Source: Cryptomeria japonica (Eukaryota > Streptophyta > Pinopsida > Cupressales > Cupressaceae). From it: a stretch of DNA of 64,000 nt. The position numbers were made by a program, and so were the translations under genes. The notes under the pieces are model-generated. The model saw only the letters and a list, made by a program, of their open reading frames with translations. It did not search any database and was not told the DNA's origin. Location of the stretch: the NCBI RefSeq assembly GCF_030272615.1, contig NC_081408.1, positions 202,782,191-202,846,190 on the forward strand. Direction: 5' to 3'. Shown piece after piece: positions 46,685 through 58,720 of the stretch. Numbering within the stretch: the first letter of the stretch is position 1; every line of letters begins with the position of its first letter.

Positions 46685-47665
46685 CTGAATGATAGTGGTC
46701 TCACTTTGGAATTCAAGAATGGAGTGTGCAAAATCAAAGGAAAAAATGGTGAATTGGTGGACACCAGCATGTAGACCAAAGGTAACCTATTTCAGCTGAA
46801 TGCAAATATAAGTACATGTCTTGAGGCTAAATTTGATGATAGCTGGATATGGCATAGGAGACTCTTCCATGTAAACTTTGATAACATTGTGAAGGCTAGT
46901 AAGATCAAGGCAGTTAGAGGGTTGTCAATGCTAAGAAAATTGGATAATATATTGTGCAAAGAGTGTCAATTGGGGGAAATGTCTTCCTCAACCTTTAAAG
47001 GTAAATCTTTCACTACTCACAATTTGCTTGATCTTGTGCATACTGATTTGTGTGGTCCTATGAAAACTAGGAGTGTGCAGGGTGATAGGTACTTCATGAT
47101 TCTCACTGATGACTGCTCAAGAATGATGTGGGTCACATTCTTGAAAGATAAGTCTGAAGCTTTTGTAAAGTTCAAAGATTTCAGAGCTTTAGTAGAGAAG
47201 GAAAGCGATAAATAATCAAGTGCCTAAGAACTGATCAAGGAGGTGAATTCACTTCCGGTGAATTCAACAAGTACTATGAAGAACATGGCATCAAGAGACA
47301 ACTGTCTGCCCCCCAGACTCCACAGTAGAATGGCCTACTAGAGAGGAATAATTAGACTGTGGTTGAAGCAACTAAAAACTATGTTGATTCAAGTAAAGGT
47401 AGCCCACACCTTTTGGAGAGAAGCGGTGAGCACTGCAGTCTACAAAATGAACCGTGTACTCATCAAGAAAGGTAAGAATAAAACTCCTTATGACCATTGG
47501 ACTGGTAGGATAGTTGTGGTTAGTTACTTTAGAGTGTTTGGCAGCAAATGCTACATCAAGAGGAGTGAACATCAGAGAAAATTCTATGCGAAATGTGATG
47601 AGGGAATATTCCTAGGGTATTCCACAAAGAGCAAAGCTCTCAAGTGCTTCAATAATAGGACTTAG
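46685..47665 (+). pseudogene. Element H integrase
   Basis: Zinc domain (His-Arg-Arg-Leu-Phe-His...Cys-Lys-Glu-Cys, about 46850-46970), first catalytic Asp in Val-His-Thr-Asp-Leu-Cys-Gly (about 47040), second Asp in a shifted frame (Arg-Thr-Asp-Gln-Gly-Gly, about 47228), and the carboxy region open at 47363-47665. The frameshift near 47210 and TAG codons at former Gln positions (for example about 47326) inactivate it. Confidence 0.83.
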
Positions 47666-47671
47666 AGAATT

Positions 47672-48040
47672 ATGGAAAGCATCAATGTAAGAGTTGATGA
47701 AACCTCTAAGAAAACTAAGGAAACCAATAGTGAGCAAGCAGTAAATGAACCGGTTGTCACCTTCTGGGAACCAGTTGTCAGTCAACCAAGTACCAATAAT
47801 AGTGTTCCTACACCGATAGATGTAGATGTTGATACTGATGGAGATGAGGATGAAAAAGAAAAGCAAGAGGAATCTATCAAGACCATTCCTCGGTATGTCA
47901 AGCTGAATCATGATCCTAAGCAAATCATAGGAGATAAGGATGCAGGAATCCTTACAAGAAGAAAGGTAAGAGAAAACTCATGTATGATCTCTGAATTTGA
48001 GCCTAAATTACTTAAAGAGGCACATAAAGATGAAGACTAG
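47672..48040 (+). pseudogene. Element H integrase-RT linker
   Basis: Low-complexity Thr/Glu/Asp-rich stretch followed by the Pro-Arg-Tyr-Val-Lys-Leu-Asn-His block that leads into copia RT. It ends at TAG 48038, where F and G have Trp. Confidence 0.75.
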
Positions 48041-48049
48041 ATCAAGGCA

Positions 48050-48871
48050 ATGGAAGAGGAACTTGACCACATAGAGAAAAATGCTACATGGTCTTTGGTA
48101 CCTAGACTGGAGCATAAAAATGTCATTGGTACCAAATGGGTCTTCAAAAATAAGCTAAATGAGGATGGCATAGTGATTAGAAACAAAGCCAGATTGGTGT
48201 GCAAAGGATATGCCCAAGAAGAAGGAGAAGACTATGGAGAAACCTTTTCTCCTATAGCCATATTGGAAGGAATTCGTATGCTTCTTGCATATGTAGCTTT
48301 TAAAGGATTCAAAGTATATCAAATGGATGTAAAATCTGCATTCCTAAATGGTGTACTTGAAGAGGAAGTGTATATAGAGCAACCAGATGGGTTTTCCCTA
48401 TTTGAAGACAATGACATGGTGTGTAGGCTACATAAAACCTTATATGGTCTAAAGCAAGCACCTAGAGCATGGTATGAACGCCTGCACTCCCATCTTGTGA
48501 AGATTGGATTGGAGAGAACAAGTGAAGATAACAATATCGACTTTAGGTCTAAAGGAGATCAGATCCTGATCTGTGAGGTATTTGTTGATGACATTATCCT
48601 TGGTAGAGATGACAAGATGAGTCATGAGTTTGCAGATGAGATGAAGAAAGAGTTTGAAATCTCACTCATAGGAGAGATTAAGTTCTTCATTGGACTGCAG
48701 ATCCAACAAATGAAAGATGGAATCTTTATCACTTAGTCCAAGTATGTCAAAGAGGTGTTGAAGACCTTTGGTATGGAAGATAGCAAACCGGTTGGTACAC
48801 CGATGATGACCAGTTGTAAATTATCCAAAGAGGATGACTCAACATTGGTTGATGAGAAGGAATACTGATCA
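48050..48871 (+). pseudogene. Element H reverse transcriptase
   Basis: The best-preserved RT in the window. The first 228 codons (48050-48736) hold Gly-Thr-Lys-Trp-Val-Phe, Lys-Ala-Arg-Leu-Val-Cys-Lys-Gly, [11 protein letters not shown], [11 protein letters not shown] and the active site Phe-Val-Asp-Asp (about 48580-48592). TAG at 48734 sits at a former Gln; further fragments carry Ser-Lys-Pro-Val-Gly-Thr-Pro. This is the domain that G has lost. Confidence 0.9.
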
Positions 48872-49534
48872 GTGATTGGTAAGTTGCATTTTGTAGTGCA
48901 TAGTAGACCAGATATTGCACATGTAGTTGGCATTACTGCAAGGTTCCAGAAAAGCCCAAGAGAATCCCATTTGGTTGCAGTCAAGTGGATTCTTAGGTAT
49001 CTGAAGGGAACTATTGATTATGGATTGTGGTATCTATATAGCAAGGACTTCAACTTGAAAGTATTCACAGATGCTAATTAGGTAGGTAATGTAGATGACC
49101 GAAAGAGCACAATCGGTGGTTCATTCTTTCTTGGTGGTAGACTAGTCTCATGGATGAGTAAGAAGCAAAGTTGTATCTCTCAGTCTACAGCGGAAGCAGA
49201 GTATGTTGCATCTTTTATGAACTGCACTCAGACAATTTGGATGAAGCATGTATAAAATGGCTTCAAATTTCCTCTATCTGAACTGATAAGTATATTTTGT
49301 GACAATACTAGTGCAATTAACATCTCCAATAATCTAGTTTTGCATTCTACAACCAAGCATTTTGAGCTTAAGTATCATTTCTTGAGGGAAAAAGTTCAGA
49401 AAAAAGAAATTGCATTGGAACATATCTCTAGTAAGGAGCAGTTAGCAGACATATTCACCAAGCCTCTCCCAAAGGCTACATTTATTTACTTAAGAGGTGA
49501 ATTAGCAGTGTTGCCCCTTCAAGAGGTGAACTAA
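48872..49534 (+). pseudogene. Element H RT end and RNase H
   Basis: RT connection (Arg-Pro-Asp-Ile-Ala-His) followed by RNase H: Phe-Thr-Asp-Ala-Asn then TAG at 49079 (Trp lost), Arg-Lys-Ser-Thr, Ser-Thr-Ala-Glu-Ala-Glu-Tyr-Val-Ala (about 49186), Phe-Cys-Asp-Asn-Thr-Ser-Ala and the closing Ala-Asp-Ile-Phe-Thr-Lys-Pro-Leu. A TAA near 49252 adds a break. Confidence 0.87.
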
Positions 49535-49611
49535 AGGTATATGCTCCACATTAGTCAGGTATTGCATAGTCAAATTTTGCTTCAGAATTGATGTGTTGAA
49601 GGATGCTACTC

Positions 49612-49779
49612 CTCAGGGGGAGCAACATAATGGAATAGGGAAGCTTCTGCCTCCACTTTGGCATTGTTGTGAAAGGGGGAGGAGAAGAGAAGTGGAGAAG
49701 ATATCTACAAAAATTGGGGGAGAAGATGTGAAGCGGAGAGATATCTTTGTATATTGCCATAAATGCCAAAGGGGGAGAT
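49612..49779 (+). promoter_or_regulatory. Serial polypurine tracts at H 3' end
   Basis: GGGGGAG tracts near 49615, 49674, 49723 and 49770; the last (AAAGGGGGAGAT, 49768-49779) is the functional-position tract beside the LTR. Confidence 0.65.
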
Positions 49780-51238
49780 TGTTGGCATTATGTGAACTAG
49801 TATAAGGACATAATGACATTGTATGTCATCATTGATGCCAACATGCTGAAGAGGAGAGAACTGATGTAACACTATGAACTGATATTTGTGAAATGGTGTG
49901 TTTGTTCAAGGTAAATGGGCATAAGGTTATTGGAACTGGCACATGGAAGCTTTGTATGACTACTGGTTGGTAGTCTCAACCTTAGGGTTTCAGGTTGAAG
50001 TGCTTCAAGCCTGTGTGGCTCAACCGGTGACTTTGTGTGATGAGTTAGTGTTGTAATGAAGAACAAATCATGTTGCCACATCAGCCTTGTGCGCATGAAG
50101 GATCTTGCATGAAGGAGATTGCTCCCATCTACCTTGGGAATGTGCGAAGCCTGTAAACGGTGATAACATGTGATGAGTTATCAGCCGCCATGAAATCGGT
50201 GGAAAACAAACGATGGAGAATGTCTTGAGATTGGATCAAGACTATTGTATTTAGTGCAGTATGCTCAATGGTCAAGATTGAACTATTTGAATTTCTTAAC
50301 CTAACAAGTTTAGGGTTTAGGGTTTAGGTTACCGACCTATCTATTTTCCTATAAGGTCGATGTTTTCTTTCTTTCTTAGGTTGTTGGAAAAAGTTGTGTG
50401 TGAGTATCCAAGTGAAGAGATACGTGATTCTTTCTAGAATAGAAGAGTGAAGTGATACCTACAAAGTGTAAGTGCAGAAGGTGAAGAGGAGCTAAAGCAG
50501 ATCTACATTAGCATTGAGTGATGTTACCAAATCATTGTAATACTTATTGATCTCTAACCACTTCAACAATCAGGAAATCCCTTAACAGGGTAGCTTTAAC
50601 CAGCTTGTTGTAAATCCTTTAACAGGGTGACTCAAAACCATCAAGTTCTTGAAATCCTCTAACAAGATAACCTTTAACAGGGTTTAACTCTCAACTAGGT
50701 ATTCTAGCCATCCCTTAACTGGGTGATCCCTAATAGGATCAGTTCCTAACAGAACCTATTGTATTAGTCTTTAACCGGACAAGGCTCCTAACAGAGAAAA
50801 CTTCTAAAGAGTTCAAAATAGCTTGTGGGTATTCATCCCCACCGTGGTTTTTCCCAATTGGGTTTCCACATGAAAAATATGTGTTTCATATGTGATGTCC
50901 TTTTCATGTGATGATATGTTGTTTTCTATCAAGCGGTGAATAATGTTGATCTAGTTGTTTACATATATGTCTTTGATGACAATTTACCTGTTCATGCACT
51001 AGGATGAAATGGAAATGAACTATTAGATTGTGAGAAGATAAGTGTCAACTAGTTTATGCTTGTCTTAGTTACTCTAGGTTTTGTCGGTTGTACTCTGTTT
51101 AAAGACCAGTGTTACTATTTGTCTATCAATGCATAGTGTCTACTAACAAACCTTTTTAAGACTATGTTTTTGTCTATACTGATTCACCCCCCCCTCTCAG
51201 TACCAGTTTGGTACAATCTATTCATCAATGAGTTATCA
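49780..51238 (+). repeat. Element H right LTR
   Basis: 1459 bp, TGTTGGCATTATGTG...GTTATCA. C-loop hairpin with a 6-bp core stem at 51177-51202. Confidence 0.92.
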
Positions 51239-51243
51239 TGTTG

Positions 51244-53565
51244 TAATCCCTAGGACTGTATGGGTAACTGAAATGGGATATGAGGTAGATCTAAACATTC
51301 TTGAGACTAGATGCACCGAGAGAACCATCTGAACAAGTTTTTGGCAGTGCAAAAACTATTGAAAGTGATGTAAAAACATTGAAGAAAAGGAAGAAAAGGG
51401 AAAAATTGATCAGAGATGCTTCTAAGAAAGTAAAGGAAATCAAGGAAAATGTAATGAATATCAGTGGCATATTACCTAGTGATCTTGAAGGACTGCAACC
51501 AGGGGCACAAATTTCACCAATTGGAACAACTTCTAGAATTGATAGTGACAAGGGAGCAGAGTTTAAGAGAGTAGAAAGGAGGAAGAGAAAACATTCACTG
51601 GTACCCTCTCCTTCACCCAAGAGAACAAGGACCTTAAGGAAGAAACATCAGGCAGTAAGGGGAACACCAAAGAAATTAACACCAAAGAAGAAATGACAAC
51701 CCATTACTCCTTCTTTAAACGATTTACTAAATCAAATAACTAATGATGGAAATTAGGCCAATGTACACCAAGTGTATAACACATTTAATTATTCAGATAG
51801 GGAAAGCATTAAGAATAGTATAATTTTACATCTGGATATATACAAAAAGGTTTTAATTGAAGTAGTGGATGACTTACCCAATGATTTGTATAGGAGACTG
51901 GAAGGAAAAAGGATTGCAGTATTGGAATTGGATAAGAAACTAAAAGTTGAGAAACTACTAGTTGTACATCCTGTGAATTCTAAAGAAGAAATTGATTAAT
52001 TAATCTCTGAGGCTAAGCAATCTATTTTTGCTAATGGACACCAGAAAGTAAGTTTAATGGCAAGAAGAGTAAAAGAGATTGTAGATGAAACTACTGATAA
52101 CTAGGATATATTATTTGCAGAGAAGGAAAAACAAGAGGAAATGAACCGACCAAAGAAAACATTTAAAGTGTATCAGAAAGATACGGATAGGGGCAAAGGT
52201 AAAGTTGGTGGTATTCCAAATATAAAGATCACTGACAATTTACCACCACCTTTGGATACTGCACCGGTACATACTGATGATCCACTGGCTATTGACACTA
52301 AAGGTGTCACACATGATGACACTAATCTTGAATCTGAGATACTATTCACCATGAATGTGGACACTCAGAAAGTAAATATTATTGTGGACAAGGACAGTGC
52401 AGAGGTTAAGGATGACAATGTTGATTGTGCCAACATGGATGAGAAACTGGTAGAGACTGTTGAGGTTGAGATCCCAACACAAACAAAGCAATCATTAGAA
52501 ATAGAGAAACCTACTGAAGGAACAAATGCTAGTACAGGACCACCAGAGACTAAGATACCGATAGAACTTACAGAGAAACCTATAGAGGTAGAGGTACATA
52601 CCGAGACAGAGAAACTAGCATCAGCTATGACATCAAAACAGTCTGAGAAACCCTTTCTAGTTGAGATGCAAACACAGATCGATCCACCAAAGGTAAACAT
52701 AGGTAAAATGGTTACAACTAATAGAATCACATAGGTAATAAAGGCAATTGGTGAGAATTCTGGCATGTCAAGTGAATTCAGACCTACAGATGTTGCAGAG
52801 GTACTCTTGGACTCAATCAAAAAGATAACAAATTTTAATGCTTTGGCCTACAAAGCAATTGATAACCATGTACCTATTATTAACCTGATTGCACCTATTT
52901 GAAACATAGATCATATTAACAATTCTTTAGGCAAATTGGACACATTGTCCAAATTTATTGTTGACAATGTAATAATGATTGATAAAGTGAATGAGGACAC
53001 AATAAAGGACAAAGTTAAAAAGGAAAAGAACAAATTCTTTGATAACACCATAAAGAAGTGCATTGAACACCTGAATACATTATTACCAGCACTGAACTCT
53101 AATATTTTGGAGTACAAAGAGCTATACATTGAAACATGCAAACCTCACCTTCTAACAGAGGACATAGACAAGGAGGTCAGTAAAATACAAAAGAAAAGTG
53201 ATGACATAGTGGATAACTTAATTGTTTCATCTGGTCACATACCAGGTTTTGAGCAAGAAATGACAGGATTTGAAGAAAAAATAGAGAAACTTGAAAAAGA
53301 AAAGGCAAGGATAATGTCTAATGCCAGAGAGCTTAAAAATAAGCTTGGTCCTAAGTTGGACAATCTTATTTCCTAGAGAATAAAGATATCTAAGGCATTA
53401 CTTTAGGGAGAATGATCACCGAAAGATCACATGAATTATCTCACCGACACGATCCAACAAACTGAGGCAACTTTGAAGGACATCAAAAGGTTTATGTAGA
53501 GTTTGAATTTGGTTTTGGCAGAGATCTTTCAAATTGTAACCAACCAGTTACAAAATTTGAGGTGA
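51244..53565 (+). pseudogene. Element C ORF2, 3' part
   Basis: Resumes C ORF2 after H. Order: Val-Thr-Glu-Met-Gly-Tyr block (about 51263); a Lys/Arg-rich patch with Ser-Pro repeats (51560-51696), a likely nuclear localisation or nucleic-acid contact region; a helical domain (51772-51999); an acidic Thr/Glu/Pro linker (52141-52734); a carboxy-terminal coiled coil (52936-53376) and a tail to TGA 53563. TAG codons at about 52102 (Trp in A and B), 52732 and 53374 (Gln in B or A) interrupt it. No enzyme motif or membrane segment is visible. Confidence 0.62.
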
Positions 53566-53599
53566 ATTTTGCACTCATTTGACTAGTTTTGACAACCTT

Positions 53600-53762
53600 T
53601 GTCATTGATGTCAAAGGGGGAGTAGTGGATAGAAAACAACTTCTTCAGAGGAGATCATTTGCTTAGGGAGAGCACTTTTTGGAAACATTTTGGACTTTAA
53701 TTTTTGGAACAGGTTTTTGGATTATTCTCATGAGTGTTTCCATCAATGCCAAAGGTGAAGAT
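53600..53762 (+). promoter_or_regulatory. 3' non-coding region of C: two polypurine tracts
   Basis: Intact upstream tract CAAAGGGGGAGTAG near 53612-53625 and a worn terminal tract AAAGGTGAAGAT before the LTR. GTTTCCATCAATG (53736-53748) pairs perfectly with CATTGATGGAAAC (53803-53815). Confidence 0.6.
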
Positions 53763-54540
53763 TGTTGGCATTCTACACTCTTATGAGAATAGCTGATGTT
53801 TTCATTGATGGAAACCAACTAGAAACTAACTGGAAAACATCTGTCAACCCACCAATAGTTACTGACATTGGCAATAGACTTCTACATACACTGACAGGCA
53901 CTTCACCGGCAATGGCAATAATGCATACCGACACTCAGGCCGACATGGAATAAAATTTGTTTATTGTTTTATATTGTAATTATCTTTTGTAAAAGCAGAC
54001 ATAGAATATTGTAAAAGACTCATATATATACATGAGATCATATAGGTCATTTTGAGAAAGAAGGAAAGTAAGACAAAGAGGATGATATTTGTGATATAGT
54101 TGATAGTGAAGGTTTTTGGTAATAGACTGAGCTTAAACTGGTACTGAACCTAGCATAGTTGATGTTGATCTAAAGCAGTACATTGTATTGGATTTTGATA
54201 ATCCATTTTGTAAGTTAGTGGGAATTCTATTTTGTGATTGAGCAGTGAGCTCTAGGCTCCTAGCCTTCCTGCATGTGTAGGCCCCTCATTGTAAGTAATA
54301 TTTATTCATTGGCTAATGAGTGAATATTGTGGGTCACAAATCCCATGAAGTTTTTTCCCACACCAGGTTTCCTCATTAAATATCTTTTGTTATGGTGTGT
54401 TATCTATGTTGTCTCCATTATTCTTATTTACCAGTACACTGCTTTGGGATACAAAGTTCTTAATAAGTTTAAATATTCTGCTCACTGGTAAGACACTGAT
54501 TCACCCTGCCCCCCTCTCAGTGTCTTTGGGACTGTCATTG

Positions 54541-54545
<5 letters not shown>
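53763..54545 (+). repeat. Element C right LTR
   Basis: About 783 bp, starting TGTTGGCATTCTACAC. The 3' end runs from GATTCT straight into CT repeats, so the last bases and the target duplication are lost. C-loop hairpin at 54490-54536 with the same 10-bp stem as the left LTR. Confidence 0.88.
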
Positions 54546-54584
<39 letters not shown>

Positions 54585-54631
54585 AGTCTCCTTCTCCCTG
54601 TTACCCTCTATCTATATCTCTCCCTTTGTTT

Positions 54632-54674
<43 letters not shown>

Positions 54675-54986
54675 ATTCTCTCCCTCTATTCCTTTCTCAT
54701 TATCTCTCTTTCTCTCTCCCTCTCTCCCTCTCTTCACCTCTCTCTCTCTAGTCTCTTGTACTCTCCTTCCATCCCTTCCTTTCTCTCACTTGAGCTCTCT
54801 CTATCTCTCACCTTCTCTTTCTCTCTCTGTCATTATCACTCCCTCCACCTCTTAGGTATCTCTCTCACCTCCCTCCCTCTACCTCTTAGGTCTCTCTATC
54901 ACCTTCTCTCCCTCCACATCTTGGGTTTCTCTCTCTCTCAATCCCTCGATCCACCTCTTAGGTATCTCTATATCTCCCCCACTCCG

Positions 54987-55024
<38 letters not shown>

Positions 55025-55305
55025 CTTCTCCTTGTCACCCTCTATCTCTATCTCTCCCTCTCTTTCCCTCTTTCCCTCTCTCTCTCCCTCTCTCCATCTC
55101 TCTCATTCTCTCCCTCTCTCCTCCCCTCCCTCTTTCCCTTTATCATTATCTCTCTTTCTCATTCTCTCCTTTTTTCACCTCTCTCTCTCACTCTCTCTAG
55201 TCTCTTGTACTCTCCTTCCATCCCTTCCTCCCTCTCACTTAGGCTCTCTCTATCTCTCTATCTCTCTCCATTCACTCCCTCTCTCCTCCCCCTCTTTCCC
55301 TCTCT
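54545..55305. repeat. CT-rich polypyrimidine tract, part 3
   Basis: Starts with a pure CT run and continues with CCTCTTAGGTCTC-type minisatellite. The 241-codon Ser/Leu-rich frame here is an artefact of the repeat. Confidence 0.92.
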
Positions 55306-56860
55306 AGGGTCATATGGTATCCTATAGGGTCATATGGTGTCCCTAGTGTCCACACGTGTTAAAATACCATATGACCCCGTAGGACACCATATGACCCATT
55401 AGGACATCATATTGTCCTAAGGGATCATATGTTGTCCTAAAGGGTCATATGGTGTCCTAAAGGGCCATATGAGGTCCTAAGGAACCAGGCATATGTTAGA
55501 ACACCATATGACCCCTTAGGACACCATATGACCCCTTAAGATACCATATGAGTCATTAGAACATCATATTGTCCTAAGGGGTCATATGGTGTCATAAGGG
55601 GTCACATGATATCATTAGGGATCATAAGGGGTCCTAAGGGGATAGACATGTGTTATAACACCATATGACCCCTTAGGACACCATATGACCCCTTAAGACA
55701 CCATAAGAATAATTAGGACATCATATTGTTCTAAGGGGTCCTAAGGGCCCAGACATGTGTTAGAACACCATATGACCCATGAGGACATCATATTGTCCTA
55801 AGGGGTCATGTCATTGACTAGGATGTTAAAAGGGGTCATATGGTTTTTTTAGGAATCATATGGGGTCCTAAGAGCCCATACTTGTGTTAGAACACCATAT
55901 GACCCCTTAGGACACCATATGACCTCTTAGGATACCATATGACCCCTTTTGGATATCATATTGTCCTAAGGAGTCCTAAGGAACCATGCATGTCTTAGAA
56001 TAGCATATGACCCCTTTGGACACCATATGGACATCATATGCTCCTAAGGGGTATTATGATGTTCTAAGGGATCATATGGGGTCCTAAGGGCCCATTCTTG
56101 TGTTAGAATGCCCCCCTTAGGACACCATATGACCCCTTAGGACACCATATGACCCATTAGGATATCATATGGTTTTCTAAAGGGTCATATGGTGTCATAA
56201 CGGGTCATGTCATGTACTAGGATGCAAAAATGGGTCATATAGTATCCTCAAGGGTCATATGGTGTTGTTAGGGGTCATATGGGGTTGTAAGGGCCCATGC
56301 ATGTTTTAGAACACCATACAACACCATATGACTTATTAGGACATCATATGGTATTCTAAGAGGTCATATGGTGTCCTAAGCAGTCATATGGTGTCGGTAG
56401 GGGTCATATGGGGTCCTAAGGGCCCACACGTGTTAGAGCACCATATGACAAGTTAGGACACCATATGACCCATTACTACAACACATCATGTCCTAAGGGG
56501 TCATATGGTGTCATAAGGGTCATGTCATGTACTAGGATGTTAAAAGGGATCATATGGTATTCTTAGGGTCATATGGTGTCTTATGGGGTCATATGGTATT
56601 GTTAGAGGTCATATGGGGTCCTAGGCACACACAAGTGTTAAAACACCATATAACCCCTTAGAACACCAAATGACCCCTTAGGACACCATATGACCCATTA
56701 GGACATCATATTGTCCTAAGGGTTCATATGGTATCATAATGGGTCATATGGTGTCCTTAGGGGTCACATGGTGTCATTAGGGGTCATATGGGGTCTTAAG
56801 GGGCCACACATATGTTAGAACACCATATGACACCATATGACACCTTAGGACACCATATGG
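55306..56860. repeat. Foldback satellite of about 20-bp CATATG units
   Basis: Dozens of variants of GGGGTCATATGGTGTCCTAA and of its reverse complement. They are organised in about eleven higher-order units, each introduced by a GTGTTAGAACACC-like anchor (near 55342, 55492, 55650, 55752, 55870, 55990, 56097, 56290, 56427, 56632, 56810). Typically two to four reverse units are followed by a turn (AGGACATCATATTGTCCT) and forward units, so a single strand can fold back on itself. Spacing between anchors is about 100-200 bp. Confidence 0.92.
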
Positions 56861-57271
56861 ACTACTGGGACCTATAAAATTTTGTTAGTTTGAGAGGCCC
56901 ATTTCAAAATTTTGCTTTGCACTTTCAAATGGCACTTGATGAATCAACCTGAATCGCTTGGTTTGAAGGAAGGTAAAATGAAGCCAACAATCCTCCCATC
57001 GCATTCTTGTGAAACATGGGAATCAAAGAAGCTTCAAAACAAATGCAATTGGTTTATGTAAAGCATTTTTACTTGGGTGCCAAACTAGGGTTTGAAAATG
57101 CTAGAGAAACTTCCAAGTAAATGTCACCAGACATAAACATTTATCCCACATTGGTTGTGGGAAGGAAATATTTTGTACTTAAATACAAAGCCACACACTT
57201 CTATAGTGTCAAAATTTAAGGGCTTTTGGCAAGAGGTGGCTCAAGGCCCGGTGGACCATGCCTGCGCGCAC
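56861..57271. other. Unassigned sequence between satellite and element F
   Basis: About 410 bp without repeats matching the rest of the window. I see no gene, RNA or clear signal in it. Confidence 0.5.
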
Positions 57272-58333
57272 TATTAGGTCCCGGAGACAACTAAGAGGGG
57301 GTGGGTGAATCAGTTGTCTAATAAATTCAAACCAAAAACCATTTAACCAACTTAATGCTTAATACCAGTAAACCAGTTAAGTATGCCAGTAGACAGTGTT
57401 AATCAATAAAATGCTATATCGGTAAAGATTAATGCATAAACATAAACATAAAGTCATCCACAACAAATAACACCAATATTTATACGCGGAAACCCTGTAA
57501 GCCAAAAAACCATGGTGGGAAACCTTACCAACAATCAAATGATACTACTACAGATAGTAAGTGTACAAAAATGGGGTCTACACATGCAAAAAGGCCAACA
57601 GCCTAGAGCTCACTGCTCAATCACAAAATGCGAGTCACAATGACTACAGTTGGATGGTTAAATCCAATAAGAATGGACTGTACAAAATAGCATCTTCATA
57701 TGCTAGATTCGGTACCGGTGTAATTCTGATATGCTTCTACAAAAACCTAGCTTCACCTTCAAATGATGTCTTCGTGTATACCTCTACTTATTCTCGCATA
57801 TACCTTCTCACAATTCTTCTTCACCTTCCACATTCGATCTTACAAATAAGATCTTACATTTATACCATAACCTAAGACCAATTTTAGTAGGTCAATTCTA
57901 CAAGTTATTACAATAAAAACATTTTACAAACAATATAATATCCGATGCAATAACTAATTGAACATGTCATCTTAATGCATTTACAACAATAATAAATCAT
58001 CTCAATAGCGTGCCATGCTGATCTTAAAAAGATAAACCTGCTAGTGTAACCCTAGATAACCCTGGACCTATTTGCTGGTAAAAGATAATATGCAAATATG
58101 AATATACCAATGATTAATTCTTCAAAACAAAGTGTCCACATGATGTCTTCGACATTCCCAAGTGTCTTCCATATCATTCCAAGTGTCGGTGAACATTATA
58201 TCCTGCCGGTGAACCATATACCAGTAGTTGTGCAATAGTTACTTGCATATCAATGAATGTTGCTGGATCTCCAAAGTGCTAGTGTTCTAGTAGGTGTTGA
58301 CATCAATGACAAAACCATACCAAAATACCAAAA
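57272..58333 (-). repeat. Element F left (3') LTR
   Basis: Plus-strand ends TATTAGGTCCC...ACCAAAA (worn TG/CA). TATA box on the minus strand at 57858-57864. C-loop hairpin at 57285-57319 with one mismatch. Confidence 0.92.
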
Positions 58334-58347
58334 ATCTACCCCTTTGG
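58334..58347 (-). promoter_or_regulatory. Polypurine tract of element F
   Basis: CCAAAGGGGTAGAT on the minus strand beside the 3' LTR. Further GGGGGAG tracts lie upstream on the minus strand near 58482, 58538 and 58632. Confidence 0.75.
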
Positions 58348-58720
58348 CATTAATGAAAACACAAGATGGAAAAACCATCAAAGTGCCAAAACAGAAATGC
58401 CAAAAACCAAAAATCAACAATCTCCTAAAGAGATCATAACTAGAAATAAAAAATACATAATATGTCTCCCCAAGGAATAAAGTCTCTCCCCCTAGGAATA
58501 ATATTTGTTATCCATGTGTTTTTCCATATCAATCTCTCCCCCTTTGACATCAAATGCCAAAGCAATACAAAACCAAATATAATTAGTTCAAAGAACTTAT
58601 CAAAAAATACCAACTCATTCAATATACCAACTACTCCCCCTGAGAAGTAGCTTCCTCATCAAAGACCAAAGTAAAAGATTTGTCTTTCGATTCTGTCGGT
58701 TGATGACAATCATCAACTAT

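Larger units (their letters stand above)
43893..51238 (+). mobile_element. Element H: Ty1/copia LTR retrotransposon, decayed
   Basis: 7346 bp inserted in C ORF2, with the imperfect duplication AGTTG (43888-43892) / TGTTG (51239-51243). All copia domains are recognisable in order: gag, protease, integrase, RT, RNase H. Unlike G it keeps a complete RT region. Its LTRs (about 1.47 kb) and protein sequences differ enough from G and F to call it a separate copia family. Confidence 0.94.
40639..54545 (+). mobile_element. Element C: pol-less LTR retrotransposon, split by H
   Basis: Third member of the A/B/C family, about 6.6 kb of its own sequence, inserted in the CT-rich tract and itself split by copia element H (43893-51238). 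Homology to B resumes exactly after H at 51239-51244. ORF1, the conserved spacer, ORF2, a worn polypurine tract and both LTRs are recognisable. The extreme 3' end merges into CT repeats; the expected AACA end and TATCT copy are missing, probably through slippage. Confidence 0.88.

Noticed and set aside
54582-55307. Open frame of 241 codons, the longest in the window, Ser/Leu-rich
   Set aside because: It is translated CT repeat without stops; the same artefact occurs at 30775-31134, 31335-31619 and 40250-40501.
55306-56860. CRISPR-like array of regularly spaced palindromic repeats
   Set aside because: Units are contiguous, vary in both repeat and spacing, alternate in orientation and lie in plant retroelement DNA with no cas genes.
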